A stretch of DNA of 16,124 bases, from assembly GCA_030152865.1 (NCBI GenBank), contig JASLIW010000046.1, forward strand, positions 1 through 16,124. The letters run 5' to 3'. The position numbers were made by a program, and so were the translations under genes. The notes under the pieces were generated by a model. The model had not been told where the DNA came from. It worked only from the letters and a program-made list of their open reading frames with translations, and ran no database searches. Positions within the stretch are counted from its first letter, which is position 1. Each line of letters starts with the position of its first letter. Source of the stretch: Bacteroides sp. Its GTDB lineage: Bacteria; Bacteroidota; Bacteroidia; Bacteroidales; Bacteroidaceae. Positions 1 through 6,814 of this stretch are shown here, one piece after another.

Positions 1-495
1 CCTTGGAAGTTTAACTTCAGCTTAGGACATAATGTAGCCGACTACTTAGCTTTGGGAGCTGAGTATGAATACCAAGACTACTCTTCGATTAAATTTAAAT
101 ATGATGGTGGTGGAAACATTCGCTACATCAATTCAACTTCAGATATGTTGAAAGGTGTGCATACACTTCGCCTAGGAGCTGAGTTTAGAGTAGTGCCAGA
201 GTTTGCCTTTAGAATGGGGTATAACATTCAGACAGCTTCATTTAAGAAAGAAGCCTTTAAAGATATCATGCCAGGATCGACCATAACCGATGCACATTAT
301 GTGAACAACTCGGATGTGCGAAACACCTTTACTTTTGGTCTAGGCTATATGGGTAAGACTTTCTATTCAGATTTGGCCTTTAAATTTGACTGGCACAAAA
401 GTGAGTTTAGACCCTTTGATGATCCAGCTTTAGAGCTAACTAAGCTCACAAATAATCGCAGTCAAGTATTGTTTACCTTAGGTATGAGATTATAA
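1..495 (+). CDS. Outer-membrane beta-barrel protein, OmpP1/FadL family, C-terminal part only
   Basis: The reading frame is open from the first base, so the 164 visible residues are the C-terminal part of a longer protein; the true start lies outside the window. The visible part alternates hydrophobic and polar residues in strand-like blocks (for example SLGHNVADYLALGAEYEY, then LRLGAEFRVVPEFAFRMGY, then FTFGLGYMGKTFYSDLAFKF) and ends in LFTLGMRL, as an outer-membrane barrel would. The phrases YLALGAEYEY and GVHTLRLGAEFRVVPEFAFR resemble Bacteroides proteins annotated as OmpP1/FadL/TodX family ('hemin receptor'). Members of this family take up hydrophobic compounds across the outer membrane, but the actual ligand cannot be read from this fragment. 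It converges on guaD and shares a hairpin with it. An unrelated barrel family remains possible. Confidence 0.7.
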   Translation, partial: PWKFNFSLGHNVADYLALGAEYEYQDYSSIKFKYDGGGNIRYINSTSDMLKGVHTLRLGAEFRVVPEFAFRMGYNIQTASFKKEAFKDIMPGSTITDAHYVNNSDVRNTFTFGLGYMGKTFYSDLAFKFDWHKSEFRPFDDPALELTKLTNNRSQVLFTLGMRL

Positions 496-527
496 TTAAT
501 TTGATGTTGAACGTTTTGTTGATTAGC

Positions 528-562
528 AATCAGGGCAAGAGTGTGATACTCTTGCCCTGATT
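528..562. terminator. Perfect 15-bp inverted repeat between convergent genes
   Basis: The left arm AATCAGGGCAAGAGT (528-542) and the right arm ACTCTTGCCCTGATT (548-562) are exact reverse complements around a 5-nt loop. It sits 32 nt after the stop of the plus-strand barrel gene and 23 nt beyond the stop of guaD. It is therefore placed to end transcription from both sides. Neither side has a real run of U after the stem, so the terminator call rests on stem quality and position. Confidence 0.7.
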
Positions 563-585
563 CATTTATGCGTAGTTCTTACAAA

Positions 586-1053
586 TTAATATTCTATCTT
601 GTCTTCTTTCTTCATCCAATCGTCAAAAGCTTTGATCGCCTCTTCGGGTAGTAGAACCTCTGATTTGAGCTTTCTATCTTCAGGTTTTAGGTCGAGCTCC
701 TCGTAGATAAAGGAGTCATCAAAGCCGATATCCTTGGCATCGTGCTTATTGTTGCCGTAATATAGTTTGTCTAAACGAGCCCAATAAATAGCACCTAGAC
801 ACATGGGGCATGGCTCGCAAGAGCTGTAAATCTCATAACCACTCAGGTCAAAGGTGTTTAGCTTTTTGCAGGCATTACGAATAGCACTTACTTCTGCATG
901 TGCGGTTGGATCGCAAGAGTCCGTTACTCTATTTAGCCCTCTAGCCACGATTTCTCCATCTTTGGCTATCACGGCACCAAAAGGGCCTCCATCTTTTTTT
1001 ACATTCTCTATTGATAAGGCGATTGCTTCGCGCATTAATTCTTCTTTCGTCAT
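586..1053 (-). CDS. guaD: Guanine deaminase, CDA-fold (GuaD)
   Basis: Zinc-dependent cytoplasmic deaminase of 155 residues that converts guanine to xanthine and ammonia in purine salvage and catabolism. The zinc site of the cytidine-deaminase fold is complete: HAE at residues 52-54 (H52 ligand, E54 proton shuttle) and PCPMC at 81-85 (C82 and C85). PFGAVI at 24-29 is also present. What separates it from TadA tRNA deaminases and points to the Bacillus GuaD type is the stretch GAIYWAR (87-93), then GFDDSFIYEEL (110-120), and a C-terminal tail ending KIEY, closely like the KKEY end of B. subtilis GuaD. The length is also right for GuaD. It starts 11 nt after the stop of the upstream oxidoreductase and is probably co-transcribed with it. 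Substrate is assigned from sequence likeness only. Confidence 0.88.
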   Translation of the reverse strand: MTKEELMREAIALSIENVKKDGGPFGAVIAKDGEIVARGLNRVTDSCDPTAHAEVSAIRNACKKLNTFDLSGYEIYSSCEPCPMCLGAIYWARLDKLYYGNNKHDAKDIGFDDSFIYEELDLKPEDRKLKSEVLLPEEAIKAFDDWMKKEDKIEY

Positions 1054-1064
1054 ATTTATTTGGT

Positions 1065-2051
1065 TTAAAGTTTTCCTAATATCTTATCCATTACCCAGTT
1101 TACAGTAGTAGCGCTATAGGCATCGCAGGTACAAGTTGACTTGCCCAACAGATGATCTACGACAGACTGGATAAGGGGTTGCTGTACGTGTTCTGGATTA
1201 TCAATTACAATCTCTTCTCGCCCAGCTTCTGTATGAATAGCTATAGGCTCAAAAGAAAATACCGAGAAGCAAATTTGTCCTTTATTACCTATGATCTCAA
1301 TGCGATCTTCTTTGGCTGACTCATGTGCCACAAAGCACCACGACCCACTACCTATTAGGCCTGTCTCAAAACGGAAGCAGGCACTGATTGAATCTTCCGC
1401 CTCATAAAGACCTCCTAGGTTGTTTTTGAAACCTTTGGCGTCTAAGATACAGCCAAACATCTCTTCTAACAAATCGATTTGATGAGGAGCTAGGTCGTAG
1501 AAATAACCACCCCCTGAGATGTCTGGTTGCACACGCCAAGGGAGGTTGTCTCGGTTGTAGTCTAAGTCGTGAGGTGGCTGAGCAAAGCGTACTTGTACAT
1601 TGATTACCTTGCCAATAGCACCTTCGCTCACAAGCTGTTTTACCTTTTGGAAGTAAGGTAAGTAGCGTCTGTAGTAAGCTACAAATACGGGTTGCTTCAT
1701 CTCCTCTGCTATGCGGTTGATGCGACAGCACTCTTCATAGGTTACAGCCATGGGCTTTTCTATGTAGACAGGTTTAGCTGCTTTGAGTGCCATGATGGCA
1801 TAAGTAGCATGAGAGGAGGGAGGTGTAGCTATGTAAATGGCATTAACATCAGGGTCATTAATCAGCTCCATAGGATCATTGTACCATTTCGGTATCTGAT
1901 TTTCTTTGGCATAAGCTTTCGCTTTTTCTAAGCTACGACTCATGACAGCTGTTACTTCAGAGTTGTTAACTTTCTGAAAAGCGGGTCCACTCTTGTATTT
2001 CGTGACGCTACCGCATCCGATAAATCCCCATTTAATAATCTTATTCTCCAT
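1065..2051 (-). CDS. Gfo/Idh/MocA family NAD(P)-dependent oxidoreductase
   Basis: 328-residue cytoplasmic sugar or polyol dehydrogenase-like protein. The N-terminal Rossmann fold shows GFIGCGSV (9-16) for dinucleotide binding. It is followed by IATPPSSHA (74-82) and the family's EKP signature (98-100, in YIEKPMAV), whose lysine is usually catalytic. The C-terminal GFO_IDH_MocA domain contains GGYFYDLAPHQIDLL (181-195), with D186 and H190 in the usual substrate-binding positions. The ATG at 2051 is preceded by a good Bacteroides-type promoter, and guaD follows after 11 nt. The family acts on many sugars, inositols and amino-sugar derivatives, and nothing here fixes the substrate. Pairing with guanine deaminase does not suggest an obvious shared pathway. 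Family assignment is firm; function is open. Confidence 0.9.
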   Translation of the reverse strand: MENKIIKWGFIGCGSVTKYKSGPAFQKVNNSEVTAVMSRSLEKAKAYAKENQIPKWYNDPMELINDPDVNAIYIATPPSSHATYAIMALKAAKPVYIEKPMAVTYEECCRINRIAEEMKQPVFVAYYRRYLPYFQKVKQLVSEGAIGKVINVQVRFAQPPHDLDYNRDNLPWRVQPDISGGGYFYDLAPHQIDLLEEMFGCILDAKGFKNNLGGLYEAEDSISACFRFETGLIGSGSWCFVAHESAKEDRIEIIGNKGQICFSVFSFEPIAIHTEAGREEIVIDNPEHVQQPLIQSVVDHLLGKSTCTCDAYSATTVNWVMDKILGKL

Positions 2052-2076
2052 ATTTGCATTTAAACGTACATCCTAA

Positions 2077-2108
2077 CAAATATACTTATATCTGCCTTAA
2101 TTAGCGAA
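2077..2108 (-). promoter_or_regulatory. Bacteroides-type promoter for the oxidoreductase-guaD pair
   Basis: Read on the minus strand, TATATTTG (2084-2077) matches the -7 consensus TAnnTTTG exactly. TTCG (2108-2105) lies 20 nt upstream and matches three of four bases of the -33 element TTTG. This leaves a leader of roughly 20 nt before the ATG at 2051. Assigned by pattern only. Confidence 0.6.
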
Positions 2109-2141
2109 TGAATCTTTAGGTAAAGTACAGTCCTGAAAGGT

Positions 2142-2167
2142 CCCTGCCACAATATTTTTTGGCAAGG
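2142..2167 (-). terminator. Possible weak terminator hairpin after the SBP gene
   Basis: On the minus strand CCTTGCCA (2167-2160) can pair with TGGCAGGG (2149-2142) across a 10-nt loop, with one G-U wobble. On the plus strand that pair becomes a C-A mismatch, so the structure favours minus-strand RNA. It lies about 40 nt past the SBP gene stop. There is no U-run after it, so termination is uncertain. Confidence 0.3.
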
Positions 2168-2206
2168 ATGAAGCAGTGCTCTGTCAGGGGCAGAAGGGGC
2201 AAAGGT

Positions 2207-3040
2207 CTAGGAGTAATATTTTTGATATAAGGCGAGGTACTCTTTGGTCTGCACAAACTCCTGAATCCACTGATTGAGGCTGTCTAGCAGTTGTTTGGAT
2301 TGGGGGTTTACGCCCCAAGAGTAGAATTGGGTAAAGCTAATGTCTAGACTCATGTCTAGTTCGGGATGATTCCTGATTACTTGTAGTGCTATTTGCTCAT
2401 CACAGACGGCATAATCAATGTCGCCATGTACCACTAAGGCTAGCAACTGTTCTTCTCCATATTTTTCTAGCTCTTCAATATAAATGGTATCGGCTATCTC
2501 GTTGCTTAGGTTCTTTATTCGAAGTATAGCAGGAGAGTTTTGGATGACATAGAGCTTCTTTTTGGCAAGCTGTAGGTGATTATCTATATAGATAGAGTCT
2601 GCAAGAGTCAAGCTGTCTTTGCGTTGTACTAAGACTTGTTTGTTCTTTACAATAGGGGTAGTTACTGCGATTTGCTCTTTGAGTTCGCTAGTTACAATCA
2701 GATTTGTGGCTAGTAAGTCATACTTCCCACTTTGGATATCTTTGATCTGCTGAGATAGATCTATGGAGGGAGTGATGGATAGTTTTATGTTTTTATCCTT
2801 AAAAAGAGCGTGAAGTAACTCATACTGAAAACCAGCTAAGCTATCCCCTTGTATAAAATAATCTACCTGATTGTAGGAGGTTAATACTTCTAGCTCTCCC
2901 TGCGCTTCTATCTCTTGCCAGTCTCTGATAGCATAAGTCTTTGTCGATTGAGCAGAGCGAGAGCTAATAAAATAAGCAATAAGCACTCCCATGCCTATGG
3001 TGAAAAAGTACCTTAAAAAGCGAGTTTTATTTAGCTTCAT
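2207..3040 (-). CDS. Membrane-tethered extracellular solute-binding protein family 3 (MltF N-domain-like)
   Basis: 277 residues from the ATG at 3040. A longer frame from a TTG at 3064 would overlap the porin gene and is less likely. The N-terminus is basic (MKLNKTRFLRYF) and runs into a hydrophobic segment at about 11-27 without a lipobox cysteine, so an uncleaved signal anchor or a signal peptide is likely. The rest is an SBP_bac_3 domain: GELEVLTSYN (48-57), AGFQYELLHAL (69-79), and SGKYDLLATNLIVTSEL (104-120) with the acidic residue typical of ligand sites, ending with VHGDIDYAVCDE (204-215). The order resembles the N-terminal domain of lytic transglycosylase MltF, but the catalytic SLT domain is absent and the protein ends at the binding domain. 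It follows the porin gene by 5 nt, so the two are probably translated together. The ligand is unknown (amino acids or muropeptides would fit the family). Confidence 0.8.
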   Translation of the reverse strand: MKLNKTRFLRYFFTIGMGVLIAYFISSRSAQSTKTYAIRDWQEIEAQGELEVLTSYNQVDYFIQGDSLAGFQYELLHALFKDKNIKLSITPSIDLSQQIKDIQSGKYDLLATNLIVTSELKEQIAVTTPIVKNKQVLVQRKDSLTLADSIYIDNHLQLAKKKLYVIQNSPAILRIKNLSNEIADTIYIEELEKYGEEQLLALVVHGDIDYAVCDEQIALQVIRNHPELDMSLDISFTQFYSWGVNPQSKQLLDSLNQWIQEFVQTKEYLALYQKYYS

Positions 3041-3045
3041 ATCCG

Positions 3046-5184
3046 TTAGTCGTATAAGTTCCAAGAGATTCCAATCTTGAATAGTCTTGGATTAATAGGG
3101 TAGTGAGCGGTATAGAAATAGTTCGAGCTTCCCATGCCTTCATTGACATGGTAAAGCATCGCAAAGAGTCGCGATTTTTTAAAGTGCAAGTTGGCATAAA
3201 TATTGACTACGGGGTAGCCTCCAACGTCAGTTTGATCGTCTTCAGCCTGCAGGTGAAACTGTTGGATACCTGGCATATAGGTCAGTGCTTTATATTTGCT
3301 AAAGTAGCGTACATCTGCTCCCACTTGCAGGCTCAACACTTTTTTGGCTAGCTTAGTCTGTAAGTATAGGTTGTGGTATAAATTGAGCGTAGGCAGGGGT
3401 ATAATCCCTTTCTTACTAGACTTCTGCCAAGTAATTTCGTTGTCTAGGTGGAAGATGCCTAGCTTGAAGTTTTGCTCCAGTGTAGCCCCTAGCACTTGAA
3501 TGTTGTCTGTATATTGCTCAGGTGTAGCATGTGAGCCAAAATAGGTGTAGTTTTTGAGGTTCTCAGCCGATACAACCAGACGTGTTCTCCATTTAGGAAA
3601 GCTAATCTCACCTCCTATTTTCTGATGAAACTCGTCTTTGAATTTGAACATGCCATTTTTACCTTCATCCCAGTAGAAGTGGTTGGAATGATAGTGACGC
3701 TTGTAGAACTCTGGACGCTCGTTGACTACATTGACAAAGCCCTTGAAGAAGAGTGTGTCTTTTTTGAGCTTGAGCTTGTAGCTGATGTCACCATCTATTT
3801 TAAAGTTTCCTGTGTAGTTTTTAGATAGGCCAAACTCAGCTCTAGCGCTATAGTTTAGACGTTCACCTTTACGTCTTGCTAGCTCTCCACCCACAAACAG
3901 CTGGCTCTCGAGGTAACGAGCTGTGTTGTTCTTATCTACATCTTTCTTGAGTAAGATATAGCGATTGGCTTTGTGAGAGATAAAAGCAGTTAGTCCTGCT
4001 TGGGCATATTTGTTGAATCCTTCTGTAAGTGAAATCCCAAAGGTGTTGTGAAGCCCTGTATAAGTAGTTAAGTCATCACTGATGGGTTCATCAAGATGTA
4101 TATAGGTGTTTTCAAAAAAATCATTGGGTTCATTTCTTGCAATAAACTTATGGCGGGTGCGCTCTACTTTTATGGTGTGTATGAAGCTAGTAACAGGTAC
4201 AAATTCACTTATGATAGAATCATTGGGGTAGGTTTCTACTTTTTCTAAGTCCCCATCTTCATTCTCTATTTCTTCCACTATAGGCTCAACTCGAGTTTCT
4301 CTTCTGAACCCTAGGTTGTAGCGGTGGTTGTAGTAAACATAAAAATCATTGTTTCGATTCCATGCCTTATTCAGGTGTGTAGGAATGTTTTTACTCTCAT
4401 ATTCAGGCTTACCCTCAGCCATGTCTTCTGGGGCTGTGATGTAGCGATCATCCACGATTCCACCATTTTCGGCCATTTTGAGTGTAAAGTTGTTGTAAAT
4501 AAAATGGGATTGGTATTTTTCTCCCATGTAGCTCGCAAATAGCCCTCCATTAAAGAATGCTGTGTGTTGGCTCTGATAATAACCTCGTCCGTAGAGGTAG
4601 TTGAAGTTGAATCCTACTGCTAGCTTTTTATTGACATTTACCGAGAAATAGGCTTTGAGGTAGTCTTCCCCATCTACCCGGTCTCCCGATTTGTAATAGG
4701 TCAGGTTGGTATAGGGAATATTACTATTGGTATAGTAATGTTCACTTGGGGTAGTATAGAATTTTGTAAAGGGCTGCATAAAGAAGGGCAGGTCTCGTTG
4801 TTCTCTTTTGTAGAAGATACGAGAGATACGAGGTGAGCCCAAGTTACCAAGGTGGTTGTACTGTCCTGTTGGTCCTTCATCTAGGTTGCTGTTTTGAAAA
4901 TTGAGAAAAAGAGTGTCAGCGGATACGCGGTGTGCGATACCTAGCTTTTCATCAATCTTCCACATATAGAGTTTGGGACTCAAACTTTCAATCTCTACGT
5001 CGGTAGAGTCTTTTAAGTTTGCAGGTAGGGTAGAAGGGTCAATAGGGTTACCATTTTTATCCACAGGATTGCCAAATTCATCGTACTGAACTTGAGTCGG
5101 GTCGATATTCCTCTGAGCATAGGTGGAGGTACTTAGGGCTCCTCCAACTAAAAACAGTATAGTTGCTATTAAAATCTTTCTCAT
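3046..5184 (-). CDS. Putative outer-membrane porin, Porin_10 family
   Basis: 712 residues from the ATG at 5184. A TTG start at 5196 would fall inside a promoter-like box and is not favoured. A signal peptide is clear: MRKILIATILFLVGGALS, then STSTYAQ, with cleavage near residue 23-24. After it comes a short polar linker with a repeated GNP(V/I)D motif (38-42 and 45-49). The remainder is rich in aromatic residues and alternating strands, with phrases such as SKALTY-like turns and LYMWKIDEKLG, and closes on RLFKIGISWNLYD, a terminal barrel strand. This matches the large uncharacterised Bacteroidetes outer-membrane family called 'putative porin' (Porin_10). It has no TonB plug or carboxypeptidase-like N-domain, so it is not a SusC protein. 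It is the first gene of a two-gene unit with the SBP protein. Substrate is unknown. Confidence 0.82.
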   Translation of the reverse strand: MRKILIATILFLVGGALSTSTYAQRNIDPTQVQYDEFGNPVDKNGNPIDPSTLPANLKDSTDVEIESLSPKLYMWKIDEKLGIAHRVSADTLFLNFQNSNLDEGPTGQYNHLGNLGSPRISRIFYKREQRDLPFFMQPFTKFYTTPSEHYYTNSNIPYTNLTYYKSGDRVDGEDYLKAYFSVNVNKKLAVGFNFNYLYGRGYYQSQHTAFFNGGLFASYMGEKYQSHFIYNNFTLKMAENGGIVDDRYITAPEDMAEGKPEYESKNIPTHLNKAWNRNNDFYVYYNHRYNLGFRRETRVEPIVEEIENEDGDLEKVETYPNDSIISEFVPVTSFIHTIKVERTRHKFIARNEPNDFFENTYIHLDEPISDDLTTYTGLHNTFGISLTEGFNKYAQAGLTAFISHKANRYILLKKDVDKNNTARYLESQLFVGGELARRKGERLNYSARAEFGLSKNYTGNFKIDGDISYKLKLKKDTLFFKGFVNVVNERPEFYKRHYHSNHFYWDEGKNGMFKFKDEFHQKIGGEISFPKWRTRLVVSAENLKNYTYFGSHATPEQYTDNIQVLGATLEQNFKLGIFHLDNEITWQKSSKKGIIPLPTLNLYHNLYLQTKLAKKVLSLQVGADVRYFSKYKALTYMPGIQQFHLQAEDDQTDVGGYPVVNIYANLHFKKSRLFAMLYHVNEGMGSSNYFYTAHYPINPRLFKIGISWNLYD

Positions 5185-5193
5185 AATTAGAGA

Positions 5194-5201
5194 CAAATAT
5201 A
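5194..5201 (-). promoter_or_regulatory. -7 promoter element very close to the porin start
   Basis: TATATTTG on the minus strand (5201-5194) matches TAnnTTTG exactly. Only 9 nt separate it from the ATG at 5184, so transcription from it would give an almost leaderless mRNA. No convincing TTTG lies 19-21 nt upstream. It could be a real promoter or a chance match in AT-rich DNA. Confidence 0.4.
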
Positions 5202-5255
5202 CAACAAAATCATTTTCACAGGAGAGTTTAACTTCTAATTATTCCCAAAGTAAGC

Positions 5256-5291
5256 AAAACAGCAGATTACTTTATTATAATCTGCTGTTTT
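5256..5291 (-). terminator. Intrinsic terminator of the 2-oxoacid oxidoreductase operon
   Basis: Arms AAAACAGCAGATTA (5256-5269) and TAATCTGCTGTTTT (5278-5291) are perfect 14-bp complements around an 8-nt AT-rich loop. On the minus strand the stem begins 7 nt after the gamma-subunit stop and ends in TTTT. The A/T ends make it symmetrical, but no plus-strand gene is present to use it. Confidence 0.85.
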
Positions 5292-5298
5292 AAATGTC

Positions 5299-5850
5299 TT
5301 ATTTCGCTTGTTTTCGAATGATTTTCTTGCCTAGCTCTATAGCCGCTTTATTGACGGGTATAAGGTGGTGATGCCTTTCTGGTAGTGTTTTGTAAAGAGC
5401 TTGTACCACGCTATCTGTCGCTATCATAGGCCTGATGTGAAGCAAGCCTCCTAGCACAATCATATTGAAGGTTTTGCTGTTCTTCATTTCTTGCGCTGCT
5501 GCATCGATAGCTGCAATGCTATATACTTCAATATCGGAGCGAGTTGGAGGGTCAATAATAGTGGACTCTTCATAAATCAGCACGCCTCCAGCTTTGATTT
5601 TTGATTCAAACTTTTGTAGGGAGGGCTGATTTAAGACAATAGCCACATCATAGGTACTGAGTATGGGTGATGAGATTCGATCATCACTGATAATTACGGT
5701 TACATTGGCGGTACCTCCACGCTGTTCTGGACCATAAGCTGGCATCCATGTGACTTCTTTGTTTTCCATAAGTCCGGAGTAGGCTAATATCTTACCCATA
5801 GATAAGACTCCTTGTCCACCGAAGCCTGCTATAATAATTTCTTCAGTCAT
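5299..5850 (-). CDS. 2-oxoacid:acceptor oxidoreductase, gamma subunit
   Basis: 183 residues from the ATG at 5850, which lies 10 nt after the beta-subunit stop; an in-frame TTG at 5859 is possible but less likely. This is the small gamma subunit (KorC/VorC type) of a four-subunit 2-oxoacid:ferredoxin oxidoreductase. It shows the family's N-terminal glycine-rich loop GFGGQGV (9-15) and AYGPEQRGGTANV (38-50), the conserved segment contacting the active site and CoA in related enzymes. Later segments VAIVLNQPS and FNMIVLGGLL are also typical. It is the last gene of the operon, followed directly by a strong terminator. In fused enzymes such as pyruvate:ferredoxin oxidoreductase this domain is part of one chain; here it is separate. 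Confidence 0.9.
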   Translation of the reverse strand: MTEEIIIAGFGGQGVLSMGKILAYSGLMENKEVTWMPAYGPEQRGGTANVTVIISDDRISSPILSTYDVAIVLNQPSLQKFESKIKAGGVLIYEESTIIDPPTRSDIEVYSIAAIDAAAQEMKNSKTFNMIVLGGLLHIRPMIATDSVVQALYKTLPERHHHLIPVNKAAIELGKKIIRKQAK

Positions 5851-5860
5851 AGCTTTCAAT

Positions 5861-6631
5861 TTATTTGTTACTCGTATCTTTTAAATCACCTAAGGGGTAG
5901 AAGGGAAACATATTTTCCTCCATCCACTTATTCGATTCAGCTGGTGTCATCTTCCAGCCAGAGGAACAGGTAGAAACTATTTCTACTAAGTTAGAGCCTT
6001 TGTTGTTCATGGAGTTTTCAAAAGCTTTTCGAATTGCTTTTTTGGCTCTACGGATAGCCGCAACGGTGTGTACTGCTTGACGTGTTACGTAAGCTGTTCC
6101 TTCTAGCTGTGCTGCTATCTCGGTCATTTTTAGGGGGTATCCATGTATGTCCACTTCACGACCCATGGGGCAAGTTGCTGTAGGCATACCTAAAAGTGTA
6201 GTAGGGGCCATCTGGCCACCAGTCATTCCATAAATAGCATTATTGATGAAGATGATGGTGATGTTCTCTGCTCGATTGAGCGCATGAATTGTTTCTGCTG
6301 TACCTATACAAGCTAGGTCGCCATCTCCTTGGTAGGTGAATACCAGACGTGAAGGCCATAGTCGTTTAATGGCTGAGGCTAAGGCAGGTGCTCTACCATG
6401 TGCTGCTTCTTGCCAGTCTATGTCTAAGTAGTTGTAAATAAATACGGCACAGCCTACAGGTGAAATACCCACAGCTTTGTCAGCTACGCCCATTTCTTCT
6501 ATCACTTCGGCTATTAGCTTATGTACTACACCGTGGCTACAGCCAGGGCAGTAGTGCATATCGTTGTCATTCATCAAATCTGGTTTTTTATAAACTAGAT
6601 TTTGAGGTTGAATTATATCTATTGTTTTCAT
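5861..6631 (-). CDS. 2-oxoacid:acceptor oxidoreductase, TPP-binding beta subunit
   Basis: 256-residue beta subunit (KorB/VorA type) that carries the thiamine pyrophosphate and magnesium site. Visible motifs are HYCPGCSHG (26-34) at the N-terminus, the diphosphate/metal motif GDGD (102-105), and the downstream partner NNAIYGMTGGQ (130-140), which together form the standard TPP-binding signature. ISPVGCAVF (56-64) is also typical. With the alpha, gamma and ferredoxin subunits it would oxidatively decarboxylate a 2-oxoacid to acyl-CoA and pass electrons to ferredoxin, or run the reverse carboxylation. It starts 10 nt after the small membrane-protein gene and 10 nt before the gamma gene. Substrate (branched-chain 2-oxoacid or 2-oxoglutarate) cannot be decided from this subunit alone. 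Confidence 0.92.
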   Translation of the reverse strand: MKTIDIIQPQNLVYKKPDLMNDNDMHYCPGCSHGVVHKLIAEVIEEMGVADKAVGISPVGCAVFIYNYLDIDWQEAAHGRAPALASAIKRLWPSRLVFTYQGDGDLACIGTAETIHALNRAENITIIFINNAIYGMTGGQMAPTTLLGMPTATCPMGREVDIHGYPLKMTEIAAQLEGTAYVTRQAVHTVAAIRRAKKAIRKAFENSMNNKGSNLVEIVSTCSSGWKMTPAESNKWMEENMFPFYPLGDLKDTSNK

Positions 6632-6641
6632 GATGATTCTT

Positions 6642-6809
6642 TTAGTGCGTGAATCGGATTATAAACTCGATAACCTTGATAAATAGAACAGCAGCACAGA
6701 TGTAGATAAAGGTCATCCGATCTTCTACAAGGAAGTAACTAGCTACTGCAACTACTGCTCCAATTAGGAATAAGGTGTTGAGTATTGTTCTAATCTTCTG
6801 GGTATCCAT
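6642..6809 (-). CDS. Small two-helix membrane protein inside the oxidoreductase operon
   Basis: A 55-residue frame, ATG at 6809 to TAA at 6642, fills the 183-nt gap between the alpha and beta subunit genes almost exactly: it starts 5 nt after the alpha stop and ends 10 nt before the beta start. The spacing matches the rest of the operon, which argues that it is a real gene. The protein begins MDTQKIRTIL and has a first hydrophobic stretch at about 9-28 (TLFLIGAVVAVASYF). A short polar turn EDRM (29-32) follows, then a second hydrophobic stretch at about 33-51 (TFIYICAAVLFIKVIEFII), and it ends RFTH. Two transmembrane helices with a tight loop are predicted. I do not recognise a named family. 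A role in tethering the soluble enzyme to the membrane is only inference from position. Confidence 0.8.
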   Translation of the reverse strand: MDTQKIRTILNTLFLIGAVVAVASYFLVEDRMTFIYICAAVLFIKVIEFIIRFTH

Positions 6810-6814
6810 TGTAA

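Noticed and set aside
854..1108. Plus-strand open frame opposite guaD
   Set aside because: It lies antisense to a clear guaD gene with intact catalytic motifs, resembles no known protein, and follows the codon pattern of the opposite strand.
1402..1931. Open frames on both strands overlapping the Gfo/Idh/MocA gene
   Set aside because: Frame shadows: the dehydrogenase frame has complete family motifs, while these have odd composition and no recognisable domain.
2186..2202. GGGGCAGAAGGGGCA short direct repeat after the SBP gene
   Set aside because: Two 6-nt units only. It is not an array and has no copies elsewhere in the window.
3041..3064. Longer SBP protein starting at a TTG inside the porin gene
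   Set aside because: The ATG at 3040 gives a normal basic signal-anchor N-terminus directly after the porin stop; the extra eight residues add nothing recognisable.
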